DNA from: Diphasiastrum complanatum | Lineage: Eukaryota; Streptophyta; Lycopodiopsida; Lycopodiales; Lycopodiaceae | NCBI GenBank assembly: GCA_029204225.1 | Contig: CM055093.1 | Location: 33,802,525 to 33,866,524 of the forward strand | Length of the DNA stretch: 64,000 nt | Direction: 5' to 3' | In this document: positions 40,401 through 52,978 of the stretch, piece after piece | Numbering within the stretch: the stretch's first letter is position 1 | Layout: the number at the start of each line of letters is the position of its first letter | Program-made: the position numbers and the translations under genes | The notes under the pieces: model-generated | What the model was told of the DNA's origin: nothing | Seen by the model: the letters and a program-made list of their open reading frames with translations, nothing else | The model's database searches: none

Positions 40401-43400
40401 AGCTGCCTCCTCTCTGGATCTTGAGCAGCCGGGTGGTCGAACGTGCCCATGCCGAAACGAAATGTAGCGAGCTCCACCATGAGCCTGATAGGATCCAAAC
40501 CTATGTGTGGACCCACCCTGTGAATGTACTGAAGCCAATCGGCCTCGAGCTCCCTGTCTGCGATCTGTGTCGGAGAGAGGAAGAGGGGATGCAGCATGTG
40601 TGCAACGCTGTGGATACTCCTGTGGAAGTAGTTCCACTGCGTCTCCCATATGAACTTCAGCTCTGTCATCCTGCAGGTGAGAGGCATGTGGTTTAGGGCA
40701 TTACGAAAAAACTTAACACTGACAGAAAAACAAACTAGCAATTACTAAAAAGATAAAGGCCAATTACATTACTATACTGCTTACCTCTTTGGCTGCAAGA
40801 TGGGCAGCTGCAGGAACTGTCCAATCCAGTCCATGAGCTCATATACAAGTCCAAGTGTTGACCCCTCGCTGTCAGCCATGCGGAGCACAATGTAGAGTGG
40901 TCGAAGCAGTCCTGACAATGTCTGTGCATCCCTCCAGAACTGGTCTCCCCTCACCGTGGAAGAAAAGTGCTCCCCATCCTCAGTGTGCTGAAACGTACTG
41001 GCACGCCAAAGATCACTGGCAACTATCTGTAGAAGTTGCGCCCTACACCTGATCAGACGGTCGATGACCACCAAGTCAAATGCAAAGCGTGTGGGGGCTG
41101 GCTTACGGAGGTCCAGATGGCTGAACACCCGGAACATGGCAAGAACACGCCTCTTTCTGGTGACAAAAGTCACCAGGAAGAGGGCCTCACGGACGATGGC
41201 TCTAACCTAGGGAAGTGCACCTATGTCCCCCATGAGAAGGTCTATGCCGTGCGCCACACAGGGGGTATGGACGATGTGAGGGAACTCGGCCTCTAGTAGG
41301 ACACCCATCTGAACACAGTTGGTGGCATTGTCCTTCACCACCGTAACGACATGCTGGGGGCCTATGGACAGTATGAAAGACCTAATGACAACGTACATGA
41401 AATCTGCAGATATGACTCTCCCCCCTCTACTGCAATCCACGGCTCTCAAAAACTGTGTACCCATGCAGCTGGAGACCAAGATGTTGAGGATCGGCCTCCT
41501 CCTGACATCAGTCCAGCCATCGAGCATGATGCTACATCCATATGTGGCCAGTGGCGGCGTAGAGGCTCCATCTCTCTAGACAAGGACTCAATCCTATCTC
41601 TCAACATGTGTGTGCGGACAACCTCCGAACCAGGGACTCTCCAGCCAGGGCTGACAGATTGTGCAAGGCGGAATGCCCTTCTGAAGGGCTCAGAATCGGT
41701 GATGGCAAAAGGTAGGTTCAACTCGTAAATCAAACTGGCCACGACCTGTGTGGCTTCTCTGTCCATGTGTGGCTGATACGCGCCGCGAATGGTCTGCTGC
41801 ACAAGGGCTCTACCTGGTGGGCGACGGGTGGTGGACCTCCAGCACGGTGCACCAACCGTGACGTGATGGACGATGACGCGACAGGCTGGGCACTGGTGGA
41901 TCCATTGGCTGTAGACGTGGAATGGGGAGAGTGGGATGCACTGGCAGGGATGGGTGCAGCAGCATAGGTGGGGTGCACTGGTGGAGAGGCAACATCTAGC
42001 ATGGGGTACGAAAACTGGTGGCTGAGGAGGTCATCCGGATGGGAAGGGAAGGAAGAAGGGATCTCTTCCACATCCTCGAAGGCCTCAACAGTAGCATCCT
42101 CGGGTGGCGGAGAGTCCATGAGAAAGTCGTAAACCGGGGTCGTGCGAGCAACAGGACGTGGAGGTGGAACCGCAGTGGCAACTGGCGGACGTGATGGGAC
42201 GGGATCCACCGGAATCTGAGCAGATGGGGGTGTGTGAGGCGGAACTGTCTGAGGGGGATGAGGGGCAACGGGACTGGACGAGCAAGCACTCCCTCTCCTC
42301 GTGCGTGCCAGCCAAGCAGGCAGCAACTCTGGGTTAGCCACATAAGGATCGGTGCAAAATCGGAGAATGCCCTCCGCCGCAGCCCGTAGGTGTCCAGTAG
42401 TCGTTGCCTGTCGGGGACGGTCATGCTGCCACAAGGGGCAGCATTCAAGGTGGCACCATTTTTGGCGCGTGCACCGAGTAGATGGCCCTTAAGGCGAGTG
42501 AGGGATGCAGCAAATTCGACGAGACAGTATCGGCAGCGCACGATCTTCTGTCCGGTCTTGTTGGACTTGTCGGCAACCCGCTTGACAATGTTTACCTCGC
42601 CCCACAAGCCGGAAAGGTCGGATTGCACCATTGCGATGGAGAAAACTAGGGAAAAAATGCAGATGAAGCTAAAGCTGCAAGGATGGAACGCTGGAAAAAA
42701 AACAGCAGGGTACACTGTGTGAGAGACGCTGAAAATGGGCGAAGGCAGGTTCTGGCAAATCAGATGCAAGGCAGGGCGGTCTGTGGGGGCGAAGGGCGTT
42801 GCAAATCAGATGCAAGGCAGGGAAGGCAGGGCAGCAAAACCAGTAGCAAAGGCAGGGCAACGATGGCTGGAAAAAATCGGGAGAGAAGAAGCGAGGGGGG
42901 CGGGTAGATTAGGTTAAAGAATTTGAAAAAATATTAAATATTAATTATATTAATATATTATGGTACCGCGGTACTAGTACGGTCCCGCGGTACTGGGATC
43001 CGCGGTACCCAATACCGCGGGACCTATGATATATATATATATTTATATATGTATGTATATATATATATATATATCATAGATCCAGCGGTACCAGGATCCG
43101 CGGATCCCGGTACCGCGGATCCATACTGATCCGCTGTACCACAATATATATTATTTTTTAGTATATAATATTTTTTAATATTTAATATATTACTGTATTT
43201 TTTTTTAACCTAATCCCCCCCCCCCCCTCGCTTCATCTCTCTCCCTGCCCGTCGCCCTACTGTCCGCGCCCTCCCTGCTGTCCGCCCATCGCCCTACTGG
43301 CCGCGCCCTCCCAGCTGTCTTCGCATTGCACTGATCGCGTCCTCCTTTCCCTAGTCCTTTCTACAGAGATGGTGCATTCCAACCTTGCCGATCTGTGGGA

Positions 43401-46400
43401 CGAGGTGGACATTGTCAGGCGGGTTCCCGACAAGTCTAACAAGTCCGGTGCAAGGATAGTGCGCTGTCGATATTGCCTGACAGAGTTCGTTGCTACCCTC
43501 ACTCGCCTTAAAGGTCACCTACTCGGCGCACGCGCGAGAGATGGTGGCACACTGAATGCTACCCCATGTGCCAGCATGTCCGTTCCCGTCAAGCAGCGAC
43601 TTTTGGATACCTACGGGCCACGTCTTGTGGCGGGGGAGAACACCATTTCGGAGGGTGTTCTTCGGTTTTGCACCGCTCCTTACGTGGTTGACCCCGAGTT
43701 GCTGCCTGCTTGGCTGGCACACACGAGGAGAGGGAGTGCATCCTCGTCCAGTCCCTTTGCCCCTCGTCCCTCTCAGACAGTTCCGCCTCACGCACCCCCA
43801 TCTGCACCCATTCCGGTGGATCTTGTCCCACCGCGTCCGCCAGTTGCCACTGTGGTTCCACCACCACCTACTGTTGCTCGCACTCCCCCAGTTTACGACT
43901 TTCTCATGGACTCTCCGCCTCCCGAGCAGGAGCAGGTCCCGGATGCCAGTGGCGAGGCCTTCCAGGATGTTGAGGAGATCCCTTCCTCCCTCCCTTCACA
44001 TCTGGATGACCACCCTACCCAGCAGTTTTCGTATCCCATGCCAGATGTCCACCCTCCACCAGTGTACCCCACTTACGCTGCTGCACCCATCCCGGCCAGT
44101 GCATCCCACTCTCCCCATTCCACGTCTACAGCTGATGCATCCACTAGTGCCCAGGCTGTCGCGTCATCATCCATTCCCGTCACGTTTGGTGCACCGTGCT
44201 GGAGGTCCGCTACCCGTCGCCCAGCTGGGAGAGTTTTTAGGCAGCAGAGCATTCGCGGCGCGCATCAGCCGCACATGGATAGAGAGGCCACACAGGCCGT
44301 GGCCAGCCTGATTTATGAGCTGAACCTTTCATTTGCCATCACCGACTCCGAGCCCTTCAGAAGGGCCTTCCGCCTTGCATAGTCTGTCAGCCCTAGCTGG
44401 AGAGTCCCTAGTTCAGAGGTTGTCCGCACACACATTCTGAGGGATAGGGTCGAGTCACTGTCTAGAGAGATGGAGCCTCGACGTCGCCACTGGGCCACTT
44501 ACGGTTGCAGCATCATGTCCGATGGCTGGACTGATGTCAGGAGGAAGCCAATCCTCAACATACTGGTCTCCAGTTGCATGGGCACACAGTTTTTGAGGGC
44601 AGTGGATTGCAGCAGGGGGGGAGAGTCATATCTGCAGAGTTCATGTTTGATGTCATCAGGTCTTCCATCCTGTCCATAGGCCCACAACATGTCGTCACAG
44701 TGGTGACGGACAATGCCACGAACTCCATTCAGATGGGTGTACTGGTAGAGGCCGAGTTCCCTCACATTGTTCATACCCCCTGTGCCGCGCACGACATAGA
44801 CCTTCTGATGGGGGACATAGGTGCACTTCCCTGGGTTAGAGCCATCGTCCGTGAGGCCCTCTTCCTGGTGACTTTTGTCACGAGGAAGAGGCGTGTTCTT
44901 GCCATGTTCCAGGTGTTCAGCCATCTAGACCTCCGTAAGCCAGCCCCCACACGCTTTGCATTCGACTTGGTGGTCATCGATCGTCTGATCAGGTGCAGGG
45001 CGCAGCTTCTACAGATGGTTGCCAGTGATCTTTGGTGTGCCAGTACATTTTCGCGCACTGAGGATGGGGAGCACTTTTCTTCCACGGTGAGGGGAGACCA
45101 GTTTTGGAGGGATGCACAGACATTGTCAGGACTGCTTCGACCACTTTACATTGTGCTCCGCATGGCTGACAGCGAGGGGTCGACACTTGGACTGGTATAT
45201 GAGCTCATGGACCGGATTGGACAGTTCCTGCAGCTGCCCATCTTGCAGCCAGAGAGGTAAGCAGTATAGTAATGTAATTGGCCTTTATCTTTTTAGTAAT
45301 TGCTAGTTTGTTTTTCTGTCAGTGTTAAGTTTTTTCGTAATGCCCTAAACCACATGCCTCTCACCTGCAGGATGACAGAGCTGAAGTTCATATGGGAGAC
45401 GCAGTGGAACTACTTCCACAGGAGTATCCACAACGTTGCACACATGCTGCATCCCCTCTTCCTCTCTCCGACACAGATCGCAGACAGGGAGCTCGAGGCC
45501 GATTGGCTTCAGTACATTCACAGGGTGGGTCCACACATAGGTTTGGATCCTATCAGGCTGATGGAGGAGCTCGTTGCATTTCGTTTCGGCATGGGCACAT
45601 TCGGCCACCCGGCTGCTCAGGATCCAGAGAGGAGGCAGCTACCCATTACCTGGTGGACCATGTTCGGTAGCACATACCCATCTATACAGCGTCTTGCATT
45701 GCGTGTCCTTTCTCAGGTATGCATCTCATTTTATCCTCCATTGTTGTGTTTCGTTGAAGACAATGTGCTGAAGTATTTCAATGCACGCACCACAGGATTG
45801 TGCTGCCTCCGTGTGTGAGCGTAATTGGAGCACATGGGCACTCATTCACACGAGGAGAAGAAACCGGTTGTCAGTGAGTCAGTTGGAGCGGTTGGTGTTC
45901 TGTAACCAACGCAGGTCTCGCCAGGAGACTTTCGACCATTACGAGCGCATTGCAGGTGACAAGCTAACCTTTCATAGCATGTTGGTTGACTCCTGGTATG
46001 TTGGTTTCATTTCTTGATAGAGTTGTTTCTCTGACATGCCAATTTTAAACCTTGCAGACGAAGATATCCGATTTGGAGCACCAGGTTGACTTGCCTACGG
46101 ACAGCACCCATCCCATGCCTGCAGATGACCTGGGCACACAGTTGATGGCAGAGAGAGAGAGGGAGCTTGCCGAGATGAGAGAGAGAGAGCTTGGGCTTGA
46201 GCACAGAGAGCCCCCATTGTACGAGGCAGATGAGCCAGTGTCAGAGGATGATCAGGATGAGGATGAGCCTATTCCGGTTGTGTTCGCCAGATCAGAGCGG
46301 GATGAGGCATATGATACAGGTGTTGGGCACACGCCTAGAGCAGGGGTCATAGGTGCATCACGTGGTAGAGGTGGGACACATGCCACAGATTATACCGGGA

Positions 46401-49400
46401 GACGGGCAGGGCACACAGGGGGGGCCAGTGGCATACCTTTTTATGTTGATATGATGGAGGAGGCTCTTGATAGGGGGCAGACTGATTTGGGTTTACTTTC
46501 CGCAGCTGCTTGGATGCGTGCATTACAGAGCCATAGGCATTTCTATGACAGCACACCAGAGGAGTCACCAGATGACTTTGATTGTACCGATTGGGAGGCC
46601 ATGCCGGGTCCGCATGGTGCACAGGATGAGGCACGGGATGTTCCTGAGGATGGTGCTCATGATGAGTCCCAGAGCCCAGACCATTTGTATTCGGATGCCC
46701 AGCTGGACGACTTGATTGCAGACTTGGATTCAGAGGCCCAGCAGATGCCGAGCGTCAGGGCACCCCCATCCTCTCTAGCCAGCATGCCCTACACAAAGTC
46801 TCAGCCAGAGCAGCTACACGAGGTGCCTGCAGTTCCTCAAAGGGTGTATGTGCGCCGCACAGCACCTCCAGTGCCACCGATACCGTTGAGGCCTGCAGCC
46901 CCTTCATCGCCATCCACTTTTGCAGCAGCAGGTCTCCATGGCAGGCCACCATCTGTGCCCAGATCTTCTCTTGCAGCACCCACATCTACAAACGCTCCTC
47001 CAGTGGCAGCACCCACGGCACATCCTCCTCCATTGGCAGCACCCACGGCACTGGCTCCTCCTTTGGCAGCACCCACTTCACATCCTCCTCCTTTGGCAGC
47101 ACCCAGGATGTACCAATACCGTCCACCACAGCGCCAGACAGACATAGATATCAGTTGCGAGAGTCAGCTCGGGGCCCTGAGTTGTCTTCGGAGCATTCAT
47201 CTGAGTTTGAGGCAGAGCATTGATTGTAGCTCCGTCATTTTATTTTTAGCAGTTTGATATCATGTTCCATGTTTGGCGGCCAGATGGTCGAACACTGTAT
47301 TCAGACCATTTTTCATATTATATTTGGTGTTGGACGTATTCTATTCACTGCACAATGTGTATTTGTCAATTTGTAATTGTGATGTTCTACTTGCAGTTTT
47401 ACTTCAAATGGTGTGTGCGTGTTTTCAATTAGTTTTCAGTACAGAGTTTGAGAGCATATGCAGAACACAGAAATACAACCCCCCTGATAGCATTTCATAA
47501 TCACATACATCAGATTGCAATACACAAGGCACGCATTGCACAAAAAACACACCGTACATTAATTCAACAGATGTATCAAAACTACAATACGTATTCCCGC
47601 CGCATATGGCTGGGGCTGTTCTTTACACCATGCTAGACACTAAATACTGCCTCATCTACTGATGAACATTAAATAACAACAGTCAGCCACATACGGCTAG
47701 ACCCCATCTATGCTAAACATTTCTACGGATCCTCCACAGACTCCTCGCCCTCGTCAGGTGCATTGTTCTGTCGCTCTCGCTCTGCCTCCCGGTTAGTCGG
47801 AGCTGCCTCCTGGTCAGCCCGACGGCGGGCAGCCCTTTCCCTGACCATGATGAGCTGCCGTCGTGTGAAGTTCATTCCGATCTGCTCATCCAAATCCAGC
47901 TCGACAGCGGGGGCGGGGATCTGCAGCTCTGGGTGTCTCTGCCGAGTCTCTCGCAGCATCTCTGCAATGTCTGCTTCTTGCTTCCGATGCCTTTCGTTGT
48001 GCCTTCGGACATCTTCCTCGAGCTTCCTCCTGGCTTCGGCCTCCGCCATCTCACGACACCCTGTTGCTCGAAATGACCCTCACAGCCTCTCACAGCCTCT
48101 CAATGGCTCTCACTGGCTCTCTCACAGCCCCCCTCTCACAGCCTCTCACTCGGTCTGTCACACAGCCTCTCACAATGCCTCTCTCTCACAGCCTCCTACT
48201 GGCTCTCCCTCACAGCTTCTCACAATGCCTCTCACCCCCTCTCACTGGCTCTCTCACTGTCTCGTGAGTGCCTATTTAACCCCACAGCCCGTTTCCCAAT
48301 TTGCTTTTGTTGATGATCCCATGTGCTACTGTACCTGCCCCATGTGCTGATCCCCCACATGCTGCACTGCGATTGGGTCCATGGTCTGCTCCTCCACAGT
48401 GCCCATGTGACGGTGTACCTGTCCGGATGTATTGCTCCCCCACATGCTGCACTCCGATTGGGTCTATGGTCTGCTCCTCCACAGTGCCCATGTGCTACTG
48501 TACCTGCCCCATGTATTGCTCCCCCACATGCCGCACTCCGATTGGGTCCGCTCTCCCACAGTGCCCTCAGTACAGCCCCCCTATACAGTAACATCTTAGT
48601 TTTTACCTAGTTTTAGCCTGTTAAAAGGGTTTTTTTTTTTTTAAAAAAAATAATAAAAAATATTATTTTTGTGGTGCCGCCCGGGTACCGCTGGTCTGAG
48701 GGCGGCACCATAACCGCGGTACCACCGTTATGGTACCGCGGTACCATAATGGCGGTACCGCGTGCCACTATGATATATATATATGTATATACTAGTAAAG
48801 AGTGCCAGTCGTTGACGGGCAATGGAGGCCGATCTAGGTGGCGGCCAATAGGAAAAATTCGAGTCGGGTCGGGTCGAAATTTTCTAAACCTCGGTCGGGT
48901 CGGATCGGGTCAAAATTTTTCGACCCTTGGTCGGGTCGGGTCGAAATTTTCTGAACCTTGGTCGGGTCGGGTTGGGTCAAAATTTTTCAACTCTTGGTTG
49001 GGTCGGGTTGTCGGTCGGGTCTAGATTTTCCAACCCAGTGTATTTTTCCAACCCAATGGAAGAAATCTGACCCAAAGCGTTTTCCGACCCAATGTCATCC
49101 TTGTCAAAAACAGATTTTCTGACCCAGCACGACCCAGTGTGTTTTTCTGACTATATTGTGACTGCGAATCTGGAGCAAATCCGGTGTAATGTTGAAGTGG
49201 TCCATGCTGTGAATATTATGCGATTGCTATGTAGTGCGGATTAAATTTTGGCATCATTGGATGGACGTCTGATCTTGGGTTTCGAAAACAATTTGAATTT
49301 GGATATCGAAAAATCATGAATTTTTGAGTCGATCCCGTATCGAGAAATTCTGATTTTGGGTTGAAATTTTCCAACCCAATGGTAAAAGAATCTGTCCCTT

Positions 49401-50528
49401 GGTCGGCGGGTCAGGTCGGGTCGAAATTTTCGTCGGGTTGGGTCGGGTGGAAATTTTTTGACCCTTGGTCAGGTGGGGTCGAAATTTTCCGAACCTTGGT
49501 CGGGTTGGGTCGGGTCGGGTCGAAATATTGACCCTTGGTCGGGTCGGGTTGAAATTTCTCGACCTAATGGTAAAAAATATGACCCTTTGTCTGGTCGGGT
49601 TGGGTCGGCTCGAAATTTTCCGACCCTTGGTCGGGTCGGGTCTAGATTTTCCGACCCAGTGTATTTTTTCGACCCAATGGAAGAAATACGACCCAAAGCA
49701 TTTTTCCCACCCAATGTCATCCTTGTCAAAAACAGATTTTTCAACCCAACGCGAACCAGTGTGTTTTTCTGACCCAATGTGTTTTTTTGACTATATTGTG
49801 ATCGCGAATCAAATCCTGGGTAATGCTGAAGCGGTCCATGCTGTGAATATTATGCGATTGCTATGTAATGCTATGTAGTGTGGATTAAATTTTGGCATCA
49901 CTGGGTGGATGTCTGATCTTGGGTATCGAAAAAATCCCGCATTCCGTCACTTAGGATCTCATCTATAGGCATAAGCACGACAATCTCATTGCTCGTAGTA
50001 GCATTGAATTGCCTATTGGCTCTATTGTGCGAACAACCAGACACTATGCGGAGACGAATATCCTTCGTAATGTTCTCGCGCATGATTCGAGAAACGTTCT
50101 TAAAACGTTGAGCAAATGGATTCACCTCCATCATCATGCTCTGCAAAAGGGAGAGAACATCACGTCTAAGCTCGGGTTTCAGAGATAATCTCTGATCTAT
50201 CTGTAGATCATCACCATCCATGATGTAGATCTGTGAAAAAGAAGGTCTATCTACATGCAACAAACCACCAATATGATGATACAACCGACCTGACACTCGA
50301 AATGTATATGCACCACCTACGGAACTGGTAGTGGATCTATCTAGATTCACACCAAGAGAAGCAAAGGCCAATGAGTTATTATAACTCCGCACATTTTTTC
50401 TAAAATGAACTCCGACGTCATCAGAAGATGTGTACAACTCGTGGAGCTCAAGAGGGGGCGAAGGCATCAATGGCAAACGCACCTTGCCTTTCATAATTTG
50501 ATCGGATGTAGAGAGTAGACGAATGGAT

Positions 50529-50604
<76 letters not shown>

Positions 50605-52932
50605 TGAAATTTGAAAATGTCTGTGGGGTCAAAAAAATAAGAGGCTGTGTTTTTTTTACCATTTTTGTTCAGATGTATTTTAGCTTTTTCCTTTGTGAAT
50701 GGTTGACTTTTTTTGCCGGCAAAGCGTGACTTTTTTGTCGATAGAAGCGTGACTTTTTTTACGGCAAACACACATTCTCTCTTTAAAAGAGTTTTATACT
50801 ATATGTATATATATAGTATGGCATTTTTAGATGAAGAGCCATTAGAAAAGTGGAGAAAAAATAGCCGTTGAATAAAGCCACGTATCTTGCATTTTTAGGG
50901 ATAATTGTCAAATACTTTCTTATTATAATTTTGAGCCTCGTTGTTTTTTCTTTTATGCGAAATTCGGAAATCTTGGAGCTTTATGGGACTACCACAAATT
51001 TATATAAAAACTAGATCACAAATTACAATAAAACAATTGCCACAAATTTATATAAAAATTAACGTACAAATTACAATAAAAACTATCCTGAAAATCTCTC
51101 TCTCTCTCTCTCAGCCTAGAGCAGCAGGAGCAGCGATGGTGGACCATGGCTTGTTTTGGGCTGTCGCTGCTGGTCCTCTGAAGTACTTTTGCCTACAGAT
51201 AGAGGAGAGGAGAGAGTGAGCGAGGAGAGAGGAGAGGAAAGGAGAGAGTGAGGAGCATGGTGGCACGGGCCCACCACTGAATGTGGGAGGTGAGTGAAAT
51301 ATGGCAGTTGATGAGAGAGTAATATGAGCACCACACAAGAAGCATCATTTCATCATCATCTCACGACACTCTTCCGGAACAGGAAGGAGTGAGCGAGCTG
51401 AGCTGAGCTATACAGGAATCAGCTGATCTCATCTCCATCTCTTCTTATATTAATCTATTTTCACAAAACAGTTAAGGTTTAATAAATCTGGAGGAGCTGA
51501 GTTTTGCACAAATCAGCTGATCTCGTCCTCATCTTATACTATTGTCCATTTTTCACAAGAGGGCATAGCAAGGGTCAAGTTTTGGCAAAGCTTGAGGCTT
51601 GACAATTACACTGAAGAAAAGAGCCTGATTGGAGTAAATAGCAAGCTTGAGAGCAAAAGAAATCAGCTATCAGATGTTCATCAATGGTGAGAAAATAAAA
51701 GCGATAGCTGGGCGTTGTGGGTTGAAGGTGGATCAGAGTGCTCCGAGGTGTTGAGAGGTAATTTAGCTGAAGCTGAGATCGGGGAGGAGGACAACTACTT
51801 TGGTAACTTTCGAATCCTTTTTCAGAATGCAGGTGCTTTTGAAATGGGTCTTTGCAGCAATGACACTCGTGATATTACTGCCACCGCCTGCGTTTGTGTA
51901 GTACGATGGAATTATAATGTCGCAGGGAAATCTACAGGCATTGTTGGCCTTCAAGCTCGCCCTGGAGGATCCTCATAGAGTTTTGGCAAGCTGGAATGAG
52001 AGCTCAGGACAGGGAGCATGGGCTCTTGGGTGGGAAAAATGCTCTCATGGGCAAGTGATAGTTCTGCAGGCAAGGGGCAGGTGGGACAGTTAACTCAGCT
52101 TCGCAAGCTCAATCTTCACACAAATAGAATCGGAGGAGCCATTAGCTGTCCTTCCTAATCTCCGTGGTTTGTACTTGTTCGCAAACCAGCTCTCTGTGTT
52201 CCCTGCAGGCATTGGGAACTCGCATGTGCTTCAAGCTCTGGATCTGAGTAGCAAGAAATTGGTGGGATCGATCCCTGAAAGCTTCCTCTAAGCTCTTCTT
52301 GGTAGATTTGAGCTTCAACAACCTAACATGATCCATACCGGCAAATTGCGCCACCAACCCATCTCTCACAAATAGAATCGGAGGAGCCATTCTCGTGTAT
52401 TTAGCTGTCCTTTCTAGTCTCCGTGGTCTGTACTTGTTCGCAAACCAGCTCTCTGGGACCATCCCTGCAGGCATTAGGAACTCGCCTGTGCTTCAAGATG
52501 TGGATCTGAGTAGCAACAACTTGGTAGGATCGATCCCTTCAGGGCTGACAGCCTCCTCTAAGCTATTCTTGGTAGATCTGAGCTTCAACAACCTAACTGG
52601 ATCCATACCTGCAGAATGCGCCACCAACTCATCTCTCACTATACTTAATCTATCGAATAATCAGCTCACAAGAGTTGTCCCGGACGTGTGGGGTGGCAAT
52701 GGCAGCGCATCTCAACTGTAGTCCATTGCAAGCAACAATAATATCTCAGGTAGCTTGCCTCCGTCGCTCGGAAATCTTACGGCTTTGCAGGCCCTTGATC
52801 TGTCAGATAACCATTTCAATGGCAAATTCCCGGTGCATTGGCTCAGGTTGTCAATCTCACCAGCTCAGCTTGTCAATCTCACCATGTTCAATGTTTCCTA
52901 CAATCTCCTTACTGGCCCGCCTGCTGCTCATG

Positions 52933-52978
<46 letters not shown>

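Larger units (their letters stand above)
37483..43028. mobile_element. hAT element copy 2 (5.5 kb), same orientation as copy 1
   Basis: Starts CATAGTACCCCCTGG and ends CGCGGGACCTATG between AT tracts. Carries a broken copy of the small gene (38072-38400, plus strand) and a nearly full-length but disrupted transposase gene (42631-38959, minus strand). Confidence 0.85.
43075..48772. mobile_element. hAT element copy 3 (5.7 kb), inverted relative to copies 1 and 2
   Basis: Starts CATAGATCCAGCGGTACC and ends GTACCGCGTGCCACTATG between AT tracts. Transposase is on the plus strand and the small gene on the minus strand, so the whole unit is flipped. Longest and least deleted copy. Confidence 0.85.
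48792..50494 (-). mobile_element. Helitron fragment: 3' terminus and Rep/helicase piece, minus orientation
   Basis: Read on the minus strand, the hairpin GCCCGTC-AAC-GACTGGC (48820-48804) is followed by ACTCTTTA and CTAG ending at 48792, then T. A Rep/helicase-type coding fragment on the same strand lies upstream (50494-49930). The 5' end (TC) was not found. It mirrors the plus-strand terminus at 33375-33403. Confidence 0.7.

Noticed and set aside
48850-49930. GGGTCGG repeats considered as telomere-like sequence
   Set aside because: The unit is not TTTAGGG or a close variant, and it lies between Helitron parts.
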